This document shows, piece after piece, positions 60,356 through 64,000 of a DNA stretch of 64,000 bases (the first letter of the stretch is position 1; each line of letters begins with the position of its first letter). Source of the stretch: Massilia sp. H6 (GTDB lineage: Bacteria > Pseudomonadota > Gammaproteobacteria > Burkholderiales > Burkholderiaceae_D); contig NZ_CP103371.1 in NCBI RefSeq assembly GCF_024802625.1, positions 2,418,001 through 2,482,000 of the forward strand. Direction: 5' to 3'. The notes beneath the pieces are model-generated. The model made no database searches and was not told the origin of the DNA. It saw only the letters and a list, made by a program, of their open reading frames with translations. A program made the position numbers and the translations under genes.

Positions 60356-60733
60356 ATGACCGCCACTACCAACGATCCGAATGCCCCGCAGCTGCCGCGG
60401 CCGTCGGTGCTGTCGTTGGCGATCAAGGAAAAGGCGGCCCTGTACGCGGCTTACATGCCTTTCATGAAGAACGGCGGCATCTTCGTACCGACCAACAAGC
60501 CCTACAAGATTGGCGACGAGATCTACCTGATCCTGTCGCTGATGGACGACCCCAACAAGTTCCCGATCGCCGGCAAGGTGGCCTGGATCACGCCGGCGGG
60601 CGCCAATAACAACAAGGCGCAGGGCATTGGCGTGCATTTTCCGGAAGACGAAGCCGGCCTGCGCGCCAAGTCCCGCATCGAAGAAATTCTCGGCGCCGCA
60701 CTGCGTTCGGCGCGCGCCACGCATACCCTGTAG
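60356..60733 (+). CDS. pilZ: Type IV pilus assembly protein PilZ
   Basis: A 125-residue PilZ of the type IV pilus kind. The ATG at 60356 has AAAGGA 5 bases upstream and the sequence SLAIKEKAALYAAYMPFMKN matches Pseudomonas PilZ closely. It lacks the RxxxR and D/NxSxxG motifs needed for cyclic di-GMP binding, as does P. aeruginosa PilZ. It is needed for pilus formation through FimX/PilB. The holB-pilZ linkage is also found in Pseudomonas. Confidence 0.94.
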   Translation: MTATTNDPNAPQLPRPSVLSLAIKEKAALYAAYMPFMKNGGIFVPTNKPYKIGDEIYLILSLMDDPNKFPIAGKVAWITPAGANNNKAQGIGVHFPEDEAGLRAKSRIEEILGAALRSARATHTL

Positions 60734-60774
60734 ATCACACCGCGCTCACTGACCCTTTGCACCCTTCGCACCCT

Positions 60775-61293
60775 ATGCCGTCTTACGTCCATCGCCTCGC
60801 CACCCGTGCCGACCTGCCGCGCATCGTCGACATCTACAATTCCACCGTGGCCTCGCGCGAAGTCACCGCCGATACCGAACCGGTCACCGTGCAATCGCGC
60901 GAGCAATGGTTTGCCGACCATACGCCGGAACGCCGGCCGCTGTGGGTGATCCACGCGGCTGGCGACATCAGCGCGCAGCCCGACGTGCTGGGCTGGCTGT
61001 CGTATTCGAATTTCTACGGCCGTCCAGCCTATTCGGGCACCGCCGAGCTGTCGATCTATATCGCCGAGCACGCGCGCGGCCGGGGAATCGGGCGCTATTG
61101 CCTGGAGCAGGCAATTGCTTTCGCGCCGAACGTGAACGTACACACGCTGCTGGGCTTCATCTTCGGCCACAACGCGGCCAGCCTGGCTCTGTTCGACCGC
61201 TACGGTTTCGAGAAATGGGCGCATTTCCCGCGCGTGGCCAATCTCGACGGAATCGAACGCGACCTGATTATCCTCGGCAAGCGGGTGGCCTAG
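60775..61293 (+). CDS. GNAT family N-acetyltransferase (phosphinothricin acetyltransferase-like)
   Basis: A 172-residue acetyltransferase. The ATG at 60775 fits the domain start PSYVHRLATRADLPRIVDIYN; a TTG at 60757 is the upper limit of the frame. The acetyl-CoA-binding loop ARGRGIGRYCLEQAI (Q/RxxGxG/A pattern) lies near residues 102-116 and IFGHNAASLALFDRYGFEKW follows. It resembles Pat/YncA acetyltransferases for amino acids or phosphinothricin-like compounds. It sits between pilZ and tatD, an insertion relative to the Pseudomonas order. Confidence 0.9.
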   Translation: MPSYVHRLATRADLPRIVDIYNSTVASREVTADTEPVTVQSREQWFADHTPERRPLWVIHAAGDISAQPDVLGWLSYSNFYGRPAYSGTAELSIYIAEHARGRGIGRYCLEQAIAFAPNVNVHTLLGFIFGHNAASLALFDRYGFEKWAHFPRVANLDGIERDLIILGKRVA

Positions 61294-61358
61294 CTGCCGC
61301 CGGTGGGGAGCATGGTGGGCGGTAGCTGTGCCGCAAACGCCTCGGTTACAATACCGCC

Positions 61359-62141
61359 ATGTTCATCGATTCCCACTGCCATATCAATTTCCCGGAACTC
61401 GCCGTCCGGATGCCCGAGATCCTGGCCAAGATGGCCGAGAACGGGGTGACCCATGCCTTGTGCGTGTCGGTCGACCTGCCGGACTTTCCGCAGGTGCTCG
61501 CGCTGGCCGAACAGTACCCCCATATTTTTGCTTCGGTCGGGGTCCATCCCGATTACGAAGACACGCCGGAACCGAGTGTCGAGCAACTGGTCACCCTGGC
61601 GAACCATCCGAAGATCGTCGCCATCGGCGAGACCGGTCTCGATTACTACCGGCTCCAGGGCGACCTGGAATGGCAGCGCGAGCGTTTCCGCACCCATATC
61701 CGCGCCTCGCGCGAGACCCGCAAGCCGCTGATCATCCATACCCGGGCATCCAGCGCCGACACCATCCGCATCATGCGGGAAGAGGGCGCCGGCACCAATG
61801 CGGGCGGGGTGGCCGGCGTCATGCATTGCTTTACCGAGTCGCTCGAGGTGGCGCAGGCCGCCATGGAGCAGGGCTTTTATATCTCGTTCTCGGGCATCGT
61901 CACCTTCAAGAGCGCGAAAGAGCTGCACGAAGTGGCCAGGGCGGTGCCGCTCGAGCGCATGCTGATCGAGACCGATTCGCCCTACCTGGCGCCGGTACCC
62001 TTTCGCGGCCGCATGAACGAGCCGGGCTATGTAGCCCATGTTGCCGAATACATCGCCACGCTCAAGGGCGTATCCCTGCGCGAGGTGGCGGACCGAACCA
62101 GCGAGAACTTCTTTACCTTGTTCAGTACGGCGAAGGCTTGA
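61359..62141 (+). CDS. tatD: TatD family metal-dependent hydrolase / DNase
   Basis: A 260-residue TatD hydrolase. Metal ligands appear in FIDSHCHINF, IGETGLDYYR, IIHTRASS, MHCFTES and ETDSPYLAPVP. TatD proteins are Mg-dependent exonucleases involved in DNA repair or fragment removal. The ankyrin gene starts 5 bases after its stop, so the two are likely co-transcribed. Upstream is the GNAT gene, 65 bases away. Confidence 0.93.
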   Translation: MFIDSHCHINFPELAVRMPEILAKMAENGVTHALCVSVDLPDFPQVLALAEQYPHIFASVGVHPDYEDTPEPSVEQLVTLANHPKIVAIGETGLDYYRLQGDLEWQRERFRTHIRASRETRKPLIIHTRASSADTIRIMREEGAGTNAGGVAGVMHCFTESLEVAQAAMEQGFYISFSGIVTFKSAKELHEVARAVPLERMLIETDSPYLAPVPFRGRMNEPGYVAHVAEYIATLKGVSLREVADRTSENFFTLFSTAKA

Positions 62142-62145
62142 TGCC

Positions 62146-62856
62146 ATGCTGGCGCGCCGCCGCAGCCTTTTTTATTACGGTGTGCTCGCTGCCTGCCTGG
62201 GCGCCGCCGCACCTACTGCTGCTGCTTCTGCTGCTGCTTCTGCTACTGCTGCTGCTGCTGCGGCGGCAACGCCCGCCCAGCTCGCGGCCTTTTTCCGCGC
62301 AGTCGAACTCGACGACGTGAACAAGGTCGAGCGCCTGCTCGCAGGGGGAATCGATCCGAACGAGATCAATCCGGTCGGCGGTGAGCCGGCGCTGGTCATT
62401 GCCGTGCGCGAAGATGCGATGCGGGTGCTGGCGACGCTGGTCGCCCAACCCGGCATCGACTTGCAGGCGCAGGCCATGAACGGCAACACCGCGCTGATGA
62501 TGGCAGCCTACAAGGACAGGCGGCAGGCCGCCGCCATCCTGCTGGCGCGCGGGGCCACGATCAAGCGCAGCGGCTGGACCGCGCTGCACTATGCCGCGGC
62601 CAGCGGCAGCGCGCCGATCGCGCGCCTGCTGATCAAACAGGCGGCCAACCTCGATGCCGTGTCGCCGCGCGGGAGCGGCGCGTATACTCCCCTGATGATG
62701 GCGGCGCGCGAAGGCAAGGCCCAGGTGGCAAGGCTGTTGCTCGAGGAAGGGGCCGACCCTGCGCGCACGAATGGCGAAGGGCTCAGCGCGGCCCGGATCG
62801 CCGAACGGGCCGGCCATACCGATCTCGCGGCCGCCATCGACGCCTTCCAGCCTTGA
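62146..62856 (+). CDS. Exported ankyrin-repeat protein
   Basis: A 236-residue secreted ankyrin protein. The ATG at 62146 (MLARRRSLFYYGVLAACLGAAAPT) begins a basic-hydrophobic signal peptide followed by an Ala/Thr/Ser tract (about residues 21-43). Four to five ankyrin repeats follow, with helices such as GNTALMMAAYKDRRQAAAILLARGA, WTALHYAAASGSAPIARLLIK and YTPLMMAAREGKAQVARLLL. It starts 5 bases after the tatD stop. Periplasmic ankyrin proteins serve as inhibitors or adaptors; the partner is unknown. Confidence 0.88.
   Translation: MLARRRSLFYYGVLAACLGAAAPTAAASAAASATAAAAAAATPAQLAAFFRAVELDDVNKVERLLAGGIDPNEINPVGGEPALVIAVREDAMRVLATLVAQPGIDLQAQAMNGNTALMMAAYKDRRQAAAILLARGATIKRSGWTALHYAAASGSAPIARLLIKQAANLDAVSPRGSGAYTPLMMAAREGKAQVARLLLEEGADPARTNGEGLSAARIAERAGHTDLAAAIDAFQP
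62206..62270 (+). repeat. Low-complexity GCT/GCN tract coding for alanine
   Basis: A run of GCT-type triplets with periodic TCT and ACT gives an Ala/Ser/Thr-rich stretch after the signal peptide of the ankyrin protein. Such tracts can change length by slippage in steps of three bases and leave the frame intact. Confidence 0.8.
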
Positions 62857-62864
62857 GAGTTTCA

Positions 62865-62914
62865 CCATTGCCCCGCGGAACTAAGAGGTAAACACCCCGC
62901 AGCTCGGGCAATGG
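62865..62914. other. Structured intergenic element (50 bases)
   Basis: CCATTGCCC (62865-62873) pairs with GGGCAATGG (62906-62914), with an inner GCGG/CCGC pairing. It lies just after the ankyrin stop, before the methyltransferase gene. There is no T-run, and no known riboswitch family is recognised. Confidence 0.4.
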
Positions 62915-62982
62915 CCAGCGTGCATCCTTGTCCATAATGGTTCCACGCTTAAACACGACCACCTTGGTCATCGGGGAAAACC

Positions 62983-63897
62983 ATGCTGAACGAACGCGAA
63001 ATCGAAAGCTGCTACCTGGGGCAGTTCATTCCAGTCCATTACCATCACAATATGTTGATGGACCAGAACCGGATGCACAGCTTCAAGTCCGCCATCCACT
63101 ACGCGGTCAAGCCGGGCGCGAAAGTGCTGGAACTGGGCGGCGGCACCGGCGTGCTGTCGTTCTTCGCGGCGCAGGCGGCCAGCAAGGTCTATTGCGTGGA
63201 GTTCAATCCCGACATGGTGCAGGAAGCGCGCAAGTTCCTGGCGATGAACCCGAACGGCCACAAGGTCGAAGTCATCCACGCCGACGCCTTCGATTACCTG
63301 CCGCCCGAGCCGGTCGACATCGTCATCTGCGAAATGATTCATGTCGCCATGCTGCGCGAAAAGCAGGTCGAAGTCATCGAATCGTTCAAGCGCCGCTACC
63401 TGGCCAAATTCGGCGGGCCGCTGCCGATCTTCCTGCCGGAAGCCGTGATCATGGCGGCCCAGCCAGTCGAGCACGAATACGATTTCGAAGGTTTTTACGC
63501 ACCGATCGTGCAGTTCCAGGAGACCAACGTGATCTATCCCGGCACGGTCGAGCTGGCGCAGCCGGCGGTATACAGCGTGATCGACTTCAGCCAGCCGGTT
63601 GATAACGTGTTTTCGTGGGAAGGCGCGCTCGTGGTCGAGACCAGCGGCACGCTCAACGCGATGCGCTTCATTACCAAGAACGTGCTGGCGATCGTACCGG
63701 AAGAATCGAACACGATCGACTGGCTCAACCACTACATGACACTGCCACTGGCCCAGCCGATCAAGGTGGTGGCGGGTGACATGCTGCACATCGCCTTCCA
63801 GTACCGGGCCGGCGGCTCGATTCCTTCACTGCAGGCTTCGCTGCGCGCGCAGGTCGTCAACCAGCGCGTGACGCAAGAGGCCCCCGCCTACGCGTAA
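62983..63897 (+). CDS. Class I SAM methyltransferase resembling protein arginine methyltransferases
   Basis: A 304-residue SAM-dependent methyltransferase. Motif I is VLELGGGTGVLSFFAAQAA (about 48-66), with post-I VEFNP. The helix before it, HNMLMDQNRMHSFKSAI, resembles the PRMT segment HxxMLxDxxRxxxYxxAI. The two acidic residues Glu117 and Glu126 (CEMIHVAMLRE) have the exact 9-residue spacing of the PRMT double-E loop, and a beta-barrel-like C-terminal half (IYPGTVELAQPAV to KVVAGDMLHIAF) follows. The PRMT THW motif corresponds here to IDW (245-247). Arginine methylation is suggested but not proven. Confidence 0.8.
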   Translation: MLNEREIESCYLGQFIPVHYHHNMLMDQNRMHSFKSAIHYAVKPGAKVLELGGGTGVLSFFAAQAASKVYCVEFNPDMVQEARKFLAMNPNGHKVEVIHADAFDYLPPEPVDIVICEMIHVAMLREKQVEVIESFKRRYLAKFGGPLPIFLPEAVIMAAQPVEHEYDFEGFYAPIVQFQETNVIYPGTVELAQPAVYSVIDFSQPVDNVFSWEGALVVETSGTLNAMRFITKNVLAIVPEESNTIDWLNHYMTLPLAQPIKVVAGDMLHIAFQYRAGGSIPSLQASLRAQVVNQRVTQEAPAYA

Positions 63898-63904
63898 GGC
63901 TTTT

Positions 63905-63928
63905 CCGCCCGGCCGAGCGCGGTTTTTT
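63905..63928 (+). terminator. Weak terminator candidate after the methyltransferase
   Basis: A 4-bp CCGC/GCGG stem with a 10-base GC-rich loop that may form extra pairs, followed by six T. It lies 8 bases after the stop codon. The remaining 63929-64000 shows no gene. Confidence 0.4.
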
Positions 63929-64000
63929 CGGTCGAGCCTGCTTTTCGATGACATTTCTATCGGCTCAGTGTGGGTCAGTTAACAGACGACAGCGTTTCAA

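Overview
The window is a GC-rich chromosomal segment of a betaproteobacterium in the order Burkholderiales, most likely the family Oxalobacteraceae (Massilia/Telluria-like). This rests on the gene order tRNA-Leu / trigger factor / clpP / clpX / lon / HU / two tRNA-Asp / ppiD, on the protein sequences, and on other Burkholderiales-style clusters (selO-msrB-yciB-bolA-parvulin; ygfZ divergent from mltG-tmk-holB-pilZ-tatD). This is judgement from reading, not from a database search. I see no prophage, insertion sequence, CRISPR array, rRNA or replication origin.

Layout. 1-5.1 kb: the 5' part of hpnC (squalene/hopanoid branch) diverges from a two-gene RND efflux operon. 5.3-14.4 kb: tRNA-Leu(UAG) and a protein-quality-control block (tig, clpP, clpX, lon, HU, two identical tRNA-Asp, ppiD) with clear terminators and promoters, including a heat-shock-like promoter before lon and a possible small RNA between clpX and lon. 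14.4-24.9 kb: mnmH-tesA (minus) start-to-start with an orphan LolD/YbbA-type ATPase, then nnr, a fused 5-oxoprolinase, an MscS-type channel and a lipase-like hydrolase. 25-35 kb: an ABC ATPase, an ABC permease fused to an M1 metallopeptidase, and a 1750-residue periplasmic DUF3857/transglutaminase/Sel1/TPR protein. This is the most unusual block and a candidate envelope peptide-processing and export system. 35-41 kb: a REC-TPR response regulator diverging from purL, which contains a sharply AT-rich patch.

41-46.4 kb: a small secreted protein of unknown role, then a minus-strand operon selO-msrB-yciB-bolA and two tandem secreted parvulins. 46.4-55.4 kb: the remnant 3' end of an acyl-CoA synthetase gene, an exported M20 amidohydrolase, an uncharacterised protein, a bifunctional beta-oxidation enzyme, an MHS-family transporter, a Dabb protein and two short-chain dehydrogenases. 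Two promoters in this block share a CGAACG-type palindromic motif. 55.4-64 kb: NRDE/TANGO2, a small DUF4936-like protein and ygfZ (minus), diverging from mltG-tmk-holB-pilZ, then a GNAT acetyltransferase, tatD, an exported ankyrin-repeat protein and a PRMT-like methyltransferase.

Most genes are housekeeping: proteostasis, purine synthesis, cell-wall cutting, DNA replication, type IV pili, tRNA modification and fatty-acid breakdown. The points I would check first are the ABC-M1/transglutaminase cluster, the PRMT-like protein, the AT-rich patch in purL, the clpX-lon intergenic transcript, and three short exact tandem duplications at gene ends between 53.5 and 56.3 kb.
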